Positions 1-8,763 of a DNA stretch of 64,000 bases are shown in pieces (position 1 is the stretch's first letter; each line of letters starts with the position of its first letter). The notes beneath the pieces were generated by a model. That model saw nothing but the letters and a program-made list of their open reading frames with translations, had not been told where the DNA came from and did no database searches. The position numbers and the translations under genes are program-made. The stretch covers positions 6,324,001-6,388,000 of the forward strand of contig NZ_CP117866.1 in NCBI RefSeq assembly GCF_028736035.1, given 5' to 3'. This DNA is from Streptomyces sp. T12. Lineage in GTDB: Bacteria; Actinomycetota; Actinomycetes; Streptomycetales; Streptomycetaceae.

Positions 1-96
1 AGGCTGCAGAACGGCTTCGCGCGGTCGTACGCGGTCTCGATGTTCGGCGGTGCGGCGATCCTCATCGCCGCGACCCTGCTGATGAGGGCGGTCTGA
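1..96 (+). CDS. nuoL: NADH-quinone oxidoreductase subunit L, C-terminal end (partial)
   Basis: The first 31 codons, ending in TGA at 94-96, encode a hydrophobic tail ([20 protein letters not shown] and onward) of the kind that closes NuoL, the distal proton-pumping membrane subunit of complex I. The reading frame is open to the window edge, so the gene begins upstream. Only 5 bases separate its stop from the nuoM start, which fits the L-M-N order at the end of a nuo operon. The identity rests mainly on this context because too little protein is visible for a motif. Confidence 0.8.
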   Translation, partial: RLQNGFARSYAVSMFGGAAILIAATLLMRAV

Positions 97-101
97 TACC
101 G

Positions 102-1673
102 ATGTCCTTTCCTCTGCTGACAGCGACGGCGGCGCTCCCGGCGATCGGGGCGATCGCCACGGCCGCCGTACCGGCCGCCCAGCGCACCGCCGCCAAGTGG
201 CTGGCGCTGCTCTTCTCGCTCGCCACGCTTGCCCTCGCGATCACCGTCCTGGTCCGCTTCGATCCGGACGGCGACCGCTACCAGCTCACCGAGTCCCACG
301 CCTGGATCGCGGACTTCGGGGTCCGGTACGAACTCGGCGTGGACGGCATCGCGGTGGCGCTGATCGCGCTGACCGCGCTGCTGATCCCGTTCATCGTCCT
401 CGCGGGTTGGCACGACGCCGACCCGCTGGAGACCGGCAGTAGCCGTTGGCGGCCGACGCAGGGCTTCTTCGCCCTGATCCTGGCCGTCGAGGCGATGGTG
501 ATCCTCTCCTTCGAGGCCACCGACGTCTTCCTCTTCTACATCTTCTTCGAGGCCATGCTCATCCCGATGTACTTCCTCATCGGAGGCTTCGGGGACCGTG
601 CCCACGAGCACGGCGAGAAGGTGGCGTCGACGCAACGCTCGTACGCGGCCGTGAAGTTCCTGCTCTACAACCTGGTCGGCGGTCTGATCATGCTGGCCGC
701 GGTGATCGGCCTCTATGTGGTGGCCGGGAACTTCAGCCTCCAGGCGATCGCCGAGGCCCGCGCCAACGGCACGCTCGACATGGCGACGAACACCGAACGC
801 TGGCTGTTCCTCGGCTTCTTCTTCGCCTTCGCGGTGAAGGCGCCCCTGTGGCCGCTGCACACCTGGCTGCCCAACGCCATGCAGGAGGCCACCACACCGG
901 TCGCCGTCCTCATCACCGCGGTCGTCGACAAGGTGGGCACCTTCGCGATGCTCCGCTTCTGCCTCCAGCTGTTCCCGGAGGCGAGCAAGTGGGCGACGCC
1001 CGCCATCCTCGTGCTGGCGGTGATCAGCATCGTCTACGGGGCTCTGCTCGCGGTCGGTCAGCGTGACATGAAGCGCCTGATCGCGTACGCGTCGATCTCG
1101 CACTTCGGCTTCATCATCATGGGCATCTTCGCGATGACCAGCCAGGGCCAGTCCGGTGCGACGCTCTACATGGTCAACCACGGCATCTCCACGGCCGCGT
1201 TGATGCTGGTGGCCGGGTTCCTGATCTCGCGGCGCGGCTCGCGGCTCATCGCCGACTACGGCGGTGTGCAGAAGGTCGCCCCGGTGCTCGCCGGTACGTT
1301 CCTGATCGGCGGTCTGGCGACCCTGTCGCTGCCGGGACTGGCACCGTTCGTGAGTGAATTCCTGGTCCTGGTCGGCACGTTCACGCGCTACCCGGTGATC
1401 GGCATCATCGCCACCTTCGGCATCGTGCTCGCCGCGCTCTACACCCTCGTCCTCTACCAGAGGACGATGACGGGCCCGGTGAAGCCCGAGGTCTCGGCGA
1501 TGCCCGACCTCAGGGTGCGTGAACTCGTGGTCGTCGCTCCGCTGGTCGTACTGCTGATCTTCCTCGGCGTCTACCCGAAGCCCGTCACGGACATCGTCAA
1601 CCCGGCGGTCCAGCAGACCATGTCCGACGTACAGAAGAAGGACCCCCAGCCCGAGGTGGAGGCGGCCAAGTGA
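102..1673 (+). CDS. nuoM: NADH-quinone oxidoreductase subunit M (main nuo operon)
   Basis: A 523-residue, very hydrophobic protein of the Mrp-antiporter-like family, one of the three proton-pumping membrane subunits of complex I. It has about 14 membrane segments. The glutamate-bearing helix around residues 147-157 (FEAMLIPMYF) and the proton-channel stretch KAPLWPLHTWLPNA are typical of NuoM. It starts with ATG 5 bases after nuoL and its stop overlaps the GTG of nuoN by 4 bases, so translation is probably coupled. This copy belongs to the main operon whose upstream genes lie outside the window. A second NuoM of almost the same length is encoded at 45697-47271. Confidence 0.96.
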   Translation: MSFPLLTATAALPAIGAIATAAVPAAQRTAAKWLALLFSLATLALAITVLVRFDPDGDRYQLTESHAWIADFGVRYELGVDGIAVALIALTALLIPFIVLAGWHDADPLETGSSRWRPTQGFFALILAVEAMVILSFEATDVFLFYIFFEAMLIPMYFLIGGFGDRAHEHGEKVASTQRSYAAVKFLLYNLVGGLIMLAAVIGLYVVAGNFSLQAIAEARANGTLDMATNTERWLFLGFFFAFAVKAPLWPLHTWLPNAMQEATTPVAVLITAVVDKVGTFAMLRFCLQLFPEASKWATPAILVLAVISIVYGALLAVGQRDMKRLIAYASISHFGFIIMGIFAMTSQGQSGATLYMVNHGISTAALMLVAGFLISRRGSRLIADYGGVQKVAPVLAGTFLIGGLATLSLPGLAPFVSEFLVLVGTFTRYPVIGIIATFGIVLAALYTLVLYQRTMTGPVKPEVSAMPDLRVRELVVVAPLVVLLIFLGVYPKPVTDIVNPAVQQTMSDVQKKDPQPEVEAAK

Positions 1674-3319
1674 GCGCATCAGTCGTCCACAGCCTGTGGA
1701 CAACCGCGGCCGACCCGATCTCGAAGATCGACGCGCCGAAGATCGAGTACGGACAACTGTCGCCCACTTTGATCGTCGTCGGCGCGGCGATCGTCGGGGT
1801 GCTGATCGAGGCGGTCGTCCCGCGCAAGGCTCGCTACTACGCGCAGGTGTTCGTCTGCGTCGTGGCGCTGGTAGCGGCCTTCGCCGCGGTCGTGGCGCTG
1901 GCGGCCGGCGGGTACGCCACGACCAAGGCGGGCATCGCCGCGATGGGTGCGATCGCCGTCGACGGACCTGCCCTGTTCCTGCAGGGCACGATCCTGCTGG
2001 CGGGCCTGGTCGGCCTCTTCACCTTCGCCGAGCGGCGACTCGACCCGGCGGCGCACGGCAACCGGGTCGACTCCTTCGCCGCGCAGGCCGCCTCCGTGCC
2101 GGGCAGCGACAGTGAGAAGGCCGCCGTGAAGGCCGGGTTCACCACCACCGAGGTGTTCCCCCTGCTGATGTTCGCGGTCGCCGGCATGCTGATCTTCCCG
2201 GCGGCCAACGACCTGCTGACGCTGTTCATCGCCCTGGAAGTCTTTTCGCTCCCGCTGTACCTGATGTGCGCGCTGGCCCGCCGCAAGCGGCTGATGTCGC
2301 AGGAGGCCGCGGTCAAGTACTTCCTGCTGGGTGCCTTCGCGTCCGCGTTCACGCTGTTCGGCATCGCGCTGCTGTACGGCTACGCGGGCTCCGTGTCGTA
2401 CGCGACGATCGCGCAGGTCGTCGACGGCACGGTGCCGGACGTCAGCCCGGCGCTCGCGGACACGATGGGCAACGACGCGCTGCTGCTGGTCGGCGCCGCG
2501 ATGATCGTCATGGGCCTGCTGTTCAAGGTGGGCGCGGTGCCGTTCCACATGTGGACGCCGGACGTCTACCAGGGCGCGCCGACGCCAGTGACCGGGTTCA
2601 TGGCGGCGGCGACGAAGGTGGCGGCGTTCGGTGCGCTGCTGCGTCTGCTGTACGTCGTCCTGCCCGGCCTGCGCTGGGACTGGCGACCGGTCATGTGGGG
2701 CGTGGCGATCATCACCATGCTGGGCGGCGCGATCGTCGCGATCACACAGACCGACATCAAGCGGCTGCTGGCGTACTCGTCGATCGCGCACGCGGGCTTC
2801 ATCCTCGCGGGTGTCATCGCGGCCACGCCGTCCGGAGTGTCGTCCGTCCTCTTCTACCTTGCTGCGTACTCGTTCGTGACCATCGGCGCGTTCGCGGTGG
2901 TGACGCTGGTGCGCGACGCCGGTGGCGAGGCGACGCACCTGTCCAAGTGGGCCGGTCTGGGCCGCCGTTCGCCGCTGGTCGCGGCCGTCTTCGCGGTGTT
3001 CCTGCTGGCCTTCGCGGGCATTCCGCTGACCTCCGGCTTCGCCGGGAAGTTCGCCGTGTTCAAGGCGGCGGCGGAGGGCGGGGCCGGCCCGCTGGTCGTG
3101 GTCGGTGTGATCTCGTCCGCGATCGCGGCGTTCTTCTACATCCGCGTCATCGTGCTGATGTTCTTCAGCGAGCCGAACCCGGAGGGGCCGACGGTCGCCG
3201 TGCCGTCGCCGCTGACGATGACGGCGATCGGGGTGGGCGTGGCGGTCACGCTGGTGCTGGGTGTGGCGCCGCAGTACTTCCTGGATCTGGCGAGTACCGC
3301 GGGAGTGTTCGTGCGCTGA
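1670..3319 (+). CDS. nuoN: NADH-quinone oxidoreductase subunit N (main nuo operon)
   Basis: A 549-residue polytopic membrane protein, the third antiporter-like subunit of complex I. The segment KVGAVPFHMWTPDVYQGAPT is a clear NuoN proton-channel signature, and TDIKRLLAYSSIAHAG is the conserved lysine-bearing helix typical of the family. The start is a GTG overlapping the nuoM stop by 4 bases. It is the last gene of the operon and is followed by a strong hairpin. The first codons contain an inverted repeat (GTCCACA, TGTGGAC at 1685-1701) that includes a DnaA-box match, TGTGGACAA at 1695-1703. Its paralogue at 47268 is shorter (507 residues). Confidence 0.96.
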   Translation: MSASVVHSLWTTAADPISKIDAPKIEYGQLSPTLIVVGAAIVGVLIEAVVPRKARYYAQVFVCVVALVAAFAAVVALAAGGYATTKAGIAAMGAIAVDGPALFLQGTILLAGLVGLFTFAERRLDPAAHGNRVDSFAAQAASVPGSDSEKAAVKAGFTTTEVFPLLMFAVAGMLIFPAANDLLTLFIALEVFSLPLYLMCALARRKRLMSQEAAVKYFLLGAFASAFTLFGIALLYGYAGSVSYATIAQVVDGTVPDVSPALADTMGNDALLLVGAAMIVMGLLFKVGAVPFHMWTPDVYQGAPTPVTGFMAAATKVAAFGALLRLLYVVLPGLRWDWRPVMWGVAIITMLGGAIVAITQTDIKRLLAYSSIAHAGFILAGVIAATPSGVSSVLFYLAAYSFVTIGAFAVVTLVRDAGGEATHLSKWAGLGRRSPLVAAVFAVFLLAFAGIPLTSGFAGKFAVFKAAAEGGAGPLVVVGVISSAIAAFFYIRVIVLMFFSEPNPEGPTVAVPSPLTMTAIGVGVAVTLVLGVAPQYFLDLASTAGVFVR

Positions 3320-3340
3320 CGCGGTGCCCTCCTGTGCGGC

Positions 3341-3377
3341 AGCGGCCCGGCTTCCCTGCGAGGGGAGCCGGGCCGCT
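3341..3377 (+). terminator. Terminator of main nuo operon
   Basis: A stem of about 16 bp: arms AGCGGCCCGGCT (3341-3352) and AGCCGGGCCGCT (3366-3377) pair perfectly, and four more pairs extend toward the loop with one imperfect position. It lies between the convergent nuoN and Uma2-family genes and can serve both strands. There is no clear U-tract, as is common in Streptomyces. Confidence 0.75.
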
Positions 3378-3394
3378 GTGACGTGCCGGGGCCG

Positions 3395-3997
3395 CTACTC
3401 GTCCTTGTCGCGGCGCGTCTTGATCTGGGTGAGGTCCAGGTCGACCGGAAAGGGAGCCTCCAGCTTCATTCGCTCACGGAAGATCCCCACGCTGGTGTAC
3501 GCGCGGGTGGTGGGCTCCAGCTCAAAGGCGTGCACCGCTGCGCGGCCCTTCTCGTTCTCCACCCTCCAGTAGTGGGGGATCTTCGCGCGGGCGTACTTCA
3601 GCGGCTTGGTCTCTCGGTCCCGGGACACGGAGTCGGCTGAGACGACCTCGATGGCCAGGAGGACCGCCTCCGCCGGGAACCGCGTCTGCTCCGATTCCTC
3701 CACCACGTCCCCGCGCACGACGATCACATCCGGCTCGGGCCGGTTCTGCCGGTCGATGTCGATAGTGAACTCGCGGATGACCTCGAACTCCGCCGGGGCC
3801 AGGGACTGGAGCTGCCACTTGAAGAAGTCAACAGCGCGTTCGTGAAAGAGGGGCTGCGGACTCACGAAGACCAGGCTCCCGTCGATCAGCTCCGTGTGCG
3901 GAGGAAGATTCGGGAGGCGGTCCAGGTCGTCGGCGGTCCAGCCGCCTTCCGGCGGGGTCGGCCAGCTGGGTGTGGACGCCTTCGGTGCGACGCTCAT
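3395..3997 (-). CDS. Uma2 family (DUF820) restriction-endonuclease-like protein
   Basis: A 200-residue cytosolic protein with the PD-(D/E)xK-like fold of the Uma2/DUF820 family. Visible landmarks are [14 protein letters not shown] near residues 38-51, [23 protein letters not shown] and a KIPHYWRV motif near the C-terminus. The family is common in Streptomyces and cyanobacteria and its biological role is unsettled, although the fold is that of nucleases. I chose the ATG at 3997 because GGGAG lies 6 bases upstream; an in-frame ATG at 4009 is also possible. The gene is convergent with nuoN and divergent from recQ. Confidence 0.88.
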   Translation of the reverse strand: MSVAPKASTPSWPTPPEGGWTADDLDRLPNLPPHTELIDGSLVFVSPQPLFHERAVDFFKWQLQSLAPAEFEVIREFTIDIDRQNRPEPDVIVVRGDVVEESEQTRFPAEAVLLAIEVVSADSVSRDRETKPLKYARAKIPHYWRVENEKGRAAVHAFELEPTTRAYTSVGIFRERMKLEAPFPVDLDLTQIKTRRDKDE

Positions 3998-4119
3998 CAG
4001 TGCTCCCATGGGACGGAGTCTCGCCGGTGCTTTGAGGCTATCGGTCGGAAACGGGCGGGTCTCCTCCGCACGTGTGAACGAGTGTCGTGTCCTTGACGGG
4101 GGCGGCGCCCGTGGAGGCC

Positions 4120-4128
4120 TGTGGATAA
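4120..4128 (-). promoter_or_regulatory. DnaA-box match upstream of recQ
   Basis: TGTGGATAA is the reverse complement of TTATCCACA, a perfect consensus DnaA box. It lies in the divergent Uma2/recQ intergenic region, 66 bases before the recQ start. A single box may be chance or may link recQ transcription to DnaA; nothing else in the sequence settles this. Confidence 0.35.
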
Positions 4129-4193
4129 CTCCGGTGCTGTCGGTGCCGACCCCTATCGTGGATGCAGTGGTCGAGGGACGACGTACGGGGGAC

Positions 4194-6245
4194 ATGGCGA
4201 TGGGTGCGACGGGTGGGATCAGTGAGATGCCAAGGGTGACCGAGGCGGCACAGGCGAGCGGTGGCGAGGCGCTGGCCGCGCTGCACCGGGTCTTCGGGTA
4301 CGACGCCTTCCGCGGCGAGCAGGAAGCCGTCATCGAGCATGTGGTGGCGGGCGGCGACGCCGTGGTGCTCATGCCGACCGGTGGCGGCAAGTCGCTGTGC
4401 TACCAGATTCCCTCCCTGGTCAGACCGGGTACCGGCATCGTCGTCTCGCCGCTCATCGCGCTGATGCAGGACCAGGTGGATGCGCTGCGGGCGCTCGGTG
4501 TGCGTGCCGGGTTCATGAACTCCACGCAGGACTTCGACGAGCGGCGGGTGGTGGAGGCGGAGTTCCTGGCGGGTGAGCTGGACCTGCTCTACCTCGCACC
4601 GGAGCGACTGCGGCTCGACTCGACGCTGGACCTGCTGTCGCGCGGCAAGATCGCGGTGTTCGCGATCGACGAGGCGCACTGCGTGTCCCAGTGGGGCCAC
4701 GACTTCCGCCCCGACTATCTGACCCTCTCGCTGCTCGGCGAGCGCTGGCCGGACGTGCCACGGATCGCGCTCACGGCGACGGCCACGCATGCGACGCACC
4801 AGGAGATCACCCAGCGGCTGAACATGCCGACTGCCCGGCATTTCGTGGCGAGCTTCGACCGGCCCAACATCCAGTACCGGATCGTGCCGAAGGCGGACCC
4901 GAAGAAGCAGCTGCTGAGTTTCCTGCGGGAGGAGCACGCGGGCGACGCGGGCATCGTGTACTGCCTGTCGCGCAAGTCGGTGGAGGCGACGGCCGAGTTC
5001 CTGAGCCGAAACGGCATCGAGGCGGTGCCCTACCACGCCGGCCTGGACGCGGGCACGCGCGCGGCGCACCAGTCCCGGTTCCTGCGGGAGGAGGGCCTGA
5101 TCGTGGTGGCGACCATCGCCTTCGGGATGGGCATCGACAAGCCGGACGTGCGCTTCGTCGCCCACCTCGACCTGCCCAAGTCGGTCGAGGGCTACTACCA
5201 GGAGACGGGCCGCGCCGGCCGTGACGGTCTCCCCTCCACGGCCTGGATGGCCTACGGCCTCAACGACGTCATACAGCAGCGCAAGCTGATCCAGTCGGGC
5301 GAGGGCGACGAGGCGTTCCGGCGCCGGGCCGCCTCGCACCTGGACGCGATGCTGGCGCTGTGCGAGACGGCGCAGTGCCGACGCGGTCAGCTGCTCGCCT
5401 ACTTCGGCCAGGACCCGGATCCGGTGGGCTGCGGCAACTGCGACACCTGCCTGACACCGCCGGAGACCTGGGACGGCACCGTCGCGGCGCAGAAGGTGCT
5501 GTCGACGGTGGTGCGGCTGCAGCGGGAGCGGGGGCAGAAGTTCGGGGCGCTGCAGATCGTCGACATCCTGCTGGGGCGGCGCACCGGCAAGGTGATCCAG
5601 TTCGATCACGACCAGCTGTCCGTGTTCGGCATCGGCGAGGAGCTGGGAGAGGGCGAATGGCGGGGCGTCATCCGGCAGTTGCTGGCCCAGGGGCTGCTCG
5701 CGGTCGAGGGGGAGTACGGGACGCTCGTGCTGACGGAGGCCAGTGGGTCGGTGCTGCGCCGGGAGCGGGAGGTGCCGCTGCGCAAGGAGCCGAAGAAGCC
5801 GGCGACCTCGCGGTCGGCGTCGGGGTCGGGTTCCGCGGGCTCCGGGCGTGGCGAGCGCAAGGCGAAGGCCGCGGTGGCCGAGCTGCCGGAGGAGCTGGTG
5901 CCGGCCTTCGAGGCGCTGCGGGCGTGGCGTGCCGAGCAGGCTCGGGAGCAGGGCGTCCCGGCGTATGTGATCTTCCATGACGCGACGCTGCGGGAGATCG
6001 TGACGGTGTGGCCCGCGACCGTGCGGGAGCTCGGCGGCGTCAGCGGCGTGGGGGAGAAGAAGCTGGTGACGTATGGGGAGGGGGTGCTTCAGGTGTTGGG
6101 CTCGGTGCGTGGGGAGCCTCGTGTGGCGGCGTCGGCCGAGGCGGATCCAGGGGCCCCGGAGGCGGATCCAGGGGCGGATCACGGGGCGGGTCTCGGGGCG
6201 GACGACTGGCCCGAGATGGATGCGGAGCCGGAGGACTGGGCCTAG
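4194..6245 (+). CDS. recQ: ATP-dependent DNA helicase RecQ
   Basis: A superfamily 2 3'-5' helicase of 683 residues. Walker A MPTGGGKS lies at 60-67 with TGGGKS intact, DEAHC begins at about 159, ALTATA follows, and the arginine-finger motif [10 protein letters not shown] is present. A zinc-binding RQC cysteine set (C..C near 389-395 and CGNCDTC near 412) and a C-terminal HRDC domain (about 569-640) follow. The tail repeats EADPGA and related acidic/Gly units. The frame is open well upstream, but family length and a GGGGG stretch before ATG 4194 favour this start; ATG 4200 is a close alternative. It is divergent from the Uma2 gene. Confidence 0.95.
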   Translation: MAMGATGGISEMPRVTEAAQASGGEALAALHRVFGYDAFRGEQEAVIEHVVAGGDAVVLMPTGGGKSLCYQIPSLVRPGTGIVVSPLIALMQDQVDALRALGVRAGFMNSTQDFDERRVVEAEFLAGELDLLYLAPERLRLDSTLDLLSRGKIAVFAIDEAHCVSQWGHDFRPDYLTLSLLGERWPDVPRIALTATATHATHQEITQRLNMPTARHFVASFDRPNIQYRIVPKADPKKQLLSFLREEHAGDAGIVYCLSRKSVEATAEFLSRNGIEAVPYHAGLDAGTRAAHQSRFLREEGLIVVATIAFGMGIDKPDVRFVAHLDLPKSVEGYYQETGRAGRDGLPSTAWMAYGLNDVIQQRKLIQSGEGDEAFRRRAASHLDAMLALCETAQCRRGQLLAYFGQDPDPVGCGNCDTCLTPPETWDGTVAAQKVLSTVVRLQRERGQKFGALQIVDILLGRRTGKVIQFDHDQLSVFGIGEELGEGEWRGVIRQLLAQGLLAVEGEYGTLVLTEASGSVLRREREVPLRKEPKKPATSRSASGSGSAGSGRGERKAKAAVAELPEELVPAFEALRAWRAEQAREQGVPAYVIFHDATLREIVTVWPATVRELGGVSGVGEKKLVTYGEGVLQVLGSVRGEPRVAASAEADPGAPEADPGADHGAGLGADDWPEMDAEPEDWA

Positions 6246-6336
6246 AGGGCGGCAGCGTAGCTCGGCAGTTGCCGCGTGCCCGGTGCTGACGCTGGGCGCC
6301 GGGTGCCGTGCGGGAACGCCCGCTCCAGCACGACGG

Positions 6337-7275
6337 TCAGGCCAGCGCCGTCAGCCCTGGAGCGAAGGTGATCAGCAGCGGGAGCAGCGGCACCAGCGCT
6401 GCCAGCGCCGTCGTGAGGGCCCGGTGGCGGCGGCCCAGGCGCGGCGGGGGCTGGAGGAGGCGGTTGACGCGTTCGCCCAGGAGGCGGTGGGTGGAGGCGC
6501 AGGAGAGAACGCCCCGGTGTTGGTTGAGCTCGATCAGGGCCAGTGCCGTCGTCAGGTGACCGCAGCGGCGGGACGCCGTGTCGTCGGCGGCCAGTTCGAC
6601 CAGGCGGTGGGTCTGGTCGCAGAAGTGGGCGAACAACGGGATGCGGGGGAAACCGGTGGCGAGCGCGGTGGAGAGGTACAGCAGCCAGTCGTGGCGGGCT
6701 TGGGCGTGGCCACGTTCATGGGTGAGGACGGCGTCGAGCTGGTGGTCGGTCAGGCGGTGCAGGGCGCCGGTGGTGACGATCAGCTGGGGCGGGCTGCCGG
6801 GCATCCACCAGGCGTCGGGGTACTCGTCCTCCAGCACCAGGAGCGGGCCGCGCGCCGAGCCGAGGCCGGCGGGCAGGTCGGGGGCGCGTTCGCGCAGGTG
6901 GGCCCTGGCCTGGCCGCGTCGCCGGCGCGCCTCGACGAGTTCGCGGGCCAGCATCGCGGTCGTCCAGGCGGCCCCGCAGGCCAGCAGCACGCTGAGGGTG
7001 GCCGCCCAGGCGGGCGCGGCCGAGAGGTCGTACGCCTCGGTCACCGACGGGGGCGCCGGAGCGAAGAGCTGGGCGCGGACCGTGCCGAAGACTGCGGCGG
7101 TGCCCAGGGCCAGGGCCGTCAGGCAGCACAGCAGTACGGTGGCGACCAGGCACTGCCACACCCAGAGCGCGACGACGGGTTCCTGTTCGGGCCAGGTGGC
7201 GCGGGTCAGTGCCCGGGGAACGGGCACGGCGGCCGTCAGGGCGACGATGCTCAACAGGAGCAGGCAGACGGTCAT
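6337..7275 (-). CDS. M56 family membrane metallopeptidase (BlaR1/MecR1-like peptidase domain)
   Basis: A 312-residue integral membrane zinc peptidase. It has N-terminal hydrophobic helices, a cytoplasmic segment with the zinc motif HERGH (residues 186-190), the downstream ELAADDTA that supplies the third ligand, and a final membrane helix. M56 peptidases usually pair with a BlaI/MecI repressor; none is adjacent, so the partner must be elsewhere or absent. The start at 7275 has GGAG 8 bases upstream. The 205 bases before it (7276-7480) hold no gene I can support, although one frame there reads a short hydrophobic stretch. The substrate is unknown. Confidence 0.88.
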   Translation of the reverse strand: MTVCLLLLSIVALTAAVPVPRALTRATWPEQEPVVALWVWQCLVATVLLCCLTALALGTAAVFGTVRAQLFAPAPPSVTEAYDLSAAPAWAATLSVLLACGAAWTTAMLARELVEARRRRGQARAHLRERAPDLPAGLGSARGPLLVLEDEYPDAWWMPGSPPQLIVTTGALHRLTDHQLDAVLTHERGHAQARHDWLLYLSTALATGFPRIPLFAHFCDQTHRLVELAADDTASRRCGHLTTALALIELNQHRGVLSCASTHRLLGERVNRLLQPPPRLGRRHRALTTALAALVPLLPLLITFAPGLTALA

Positions 7276-7480
7276 GCCAAGGGCTCCGGATCCTGGTCAG
7301 GGAAGGTGCGGGGGCGGCTGTACGGGGCGGTGGGCGCTGAACACACCACCCGCCGCCAGCCAGTATGACGGCGACGGTCGCCGCAGTCAGCGGGAAAGAG
7401 CCGCCGAACTTGCCACCGGGCACCATGCGCACGCCGATATGGACGTCATCCGGCCGCCCGGCGTCGCCGTGCGCCACGGC

Positions 7481-7858
7481 CTACGCGCGCAGTGCCTCCC
7501 GGACCGCCGTCACCACCTCTGCGTCGTCCGCTCCCAGTGCACGCGCCTGATCTGCGAATTGCCGTGCCAGTCGGGCCAGTTCGGCCCGATCGGGGCGGTG
7601 GACGCCCGCGGGGAGCGGGGCGACGCGGGTGCCCGCGCCTCGACGGGTGCGGACCAGGGACGCCGCCTCCAGTTCGCGGTACGCCCGTGCCACGGTGCCC
7701 GTGGCCAGCCCCAGGTCGGCGGCCAACTGCCGCACCGTCGGCAGGCGTTCGCCCTCCGGAAGGCGGCCGGTGGAGATCAGGGTGGCGAGCTGGGACCGGA
7801 TCTGTTCGTACGGCGGGACCGGGCTGGTCGTGTCGACGCGCAGGCCTGCCCCGCTCAT
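7481..7858 (-). CDS. GntR family transcriptional regulator, YtrA subfamily
   Basis: A 125-residue repressor-type protein: an N-terminal winged helix (PPYEQIRSQL, LPTVRQLAADLGLATGTVAR) and only a short C-terminal tail, the hallmark of the YtrA subfamily. These regulators usually control a membrane protein or ABC operon in their own transcript. Here the start ATG overlaps the stop of the upstream membrane-protein gene by 4 bases (ATGA at 7855-7858), so the two are co-translated. The likely operator is the perfect inverted repeat at 8704-8740 before the first gene, which implies autoregulation. Confidence 0.93.
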   Translation of the reverse strand: MSGAGLRVDTTSPVPPYEQIRSQLATLISTGRLPEGERLPTVRQLAADLGLATGTVARAYRELEAASLVRTRRGAGTRVAPLPAGVHRPDRAELARLARQFADQARALGADDAEVVTAVREALRA

Positions 7859-8652
7859 CGGCGGTCGGTTCCGCTGCTGCCGGTGCGACGGCCCCGCCAT
7901 GCCGTCGCCCGCGGCGAGATGATCGTGAACAGGCACCACGGCGCCGTGACCAGGGCGAGCAGCCCCAGCGGCCACACCGTCCAGTTCCCCGCGACTCCCA
8001 CCGCGCCGTCGCACGTCGTGCTCATCAGCGCACCCGACACCATCGAGGCCGCGCCGAACAGGGACGACGAGACCACCAGGCCCCAGGCGGCGACGATCGC
8101 CAACGTCCGGTCGCGGCGCGACTGTTCGTCGCCGGGGCGGGTCGCGATGCGCCGCAGGGACCAGCCGCAGGCGGCCGTGGAGAGGGCGAGGGAGGTCAGG
8201 ATGGGAAGGCCGTAGTAGAGGCCGGGCCAAGGGGAGTGCGACTGAGTCACGCCCCGGCAGGCCACCGTGAGCGCGCGCCCCGCACGGCCCAGGTCGTCCG
8301 GCGACGCCACCGCGGCCGCGGCCGTCAGCAGGGCGACCAGTGCGGCCGCGAGGCCGAGCAGCAGGGGGGTCATCCGGGGCGGTACGTAGTCGCGGACCCG
8401 GCGTGGAGTGAGGGCCGCCGTGCGTACGGCGCCCCGGCGCGGTGCGGTCAGGGCGTCGCCCAGCAGCACCCCGGCCACCGCGCAGAGGCCGAACACGAGG
8501 ATGGCGTAGAGGGTGCCCTCCCCGCCGTTCAGGGGCAGCAGCCAGCGGGAGGCCAGCGCCCCGACGGCCAGGCCGGTCCAGCGGGCGTAGCGGTCGACGG
8601 GTACGCGGGACGCGGGTGCCGACGCGGAAGGGCGCGAACCGAGTTCGAGCAT
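7855..8652 (-). CDS. Polytopic membrane protein cotranscribed with GntR regulator
   Basis: A 265-residue protein with about seven hydrophobic segments and a basic C-terminus (RGRRTGSSGTDRR). I see no catalytic motif; it resembles the DUF1648-like or uncharacterised membrane partners found with YtrA-type regulators, but I cannot assign a family. The ATG at 8652 starts just ahead of a hydrophobic core; an upstream TTG at 8739 lies inside the operator and is rejected. First gene of a two-gene operon. Confidence 0.78.
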   Translation of the reverse strand: MLELGSRPSASAPASRVPVDRYARWTGLAVGALASRWLLPLNGGEGTLYAILVFGLCAVAGVLLGDALTAPRRGAVRTAALTPRRVRDYVPPRMTPLLLGLAAALVALLTAAAAVASPDDLGRAGRALTVACRGVTQSHSPWPGLYYGLPILTSLALSTAACGWSLRRIATRPGDEQSRRDRTLAIVAAWGLVVSSSLFGAASMVSGALMSTTCDGAVGVAGNWTVWPLGLLALVTAPWCLFTIISPRATAWRGRRTGSSGTDRR

Positions 8653-8703
8653 GAGAGACACAGACCCCCGTGGAGACGACTTGTACGCAGACTTGTGCGC
8701 AGG

Positions 8704-8740
8704 CTTGTACTCACCGCTTGTATCAAGTGGTGAGTACAAG
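8704..8740 (-). promoter_or_regulatory. Operator: 12-bp perfect inverted repeat for the GntR regulator
   Basis: CTTGTACTCACC at 8704-8715 and its exact reverse complement at 8729-8740 are separated by 13 bases that themselves contain CTTG-TAT-CAAG. Further CTTGT elements sit at 8682-8706. The site lies just upstream of the membrane protein-gntR operon, where an autoregulatory YtrA-type operator is expected. Confidence 0.75.
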
Positions 8741-8763
8741 ATGCGGTCTCCTGGAGCTTTGTG

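Noticed and set aside
4038..6182. 714-codon minus-strand frame across recQ
   Set aside because: Mirror of recQ codons; His/Arg/Leu-rich with no domain and no ribosome site, while recQ has all helicase motifs.
6716..7477. Possible small membrane gene before the M56 peptidase (hydrophobic stretch near 7350-7430, minus strand)
   Set aside because: The frame runs out of phase into the peptidase gene with no stop at a sensible place; codon bias decays after about 50 codons and no homologue comes to mind.
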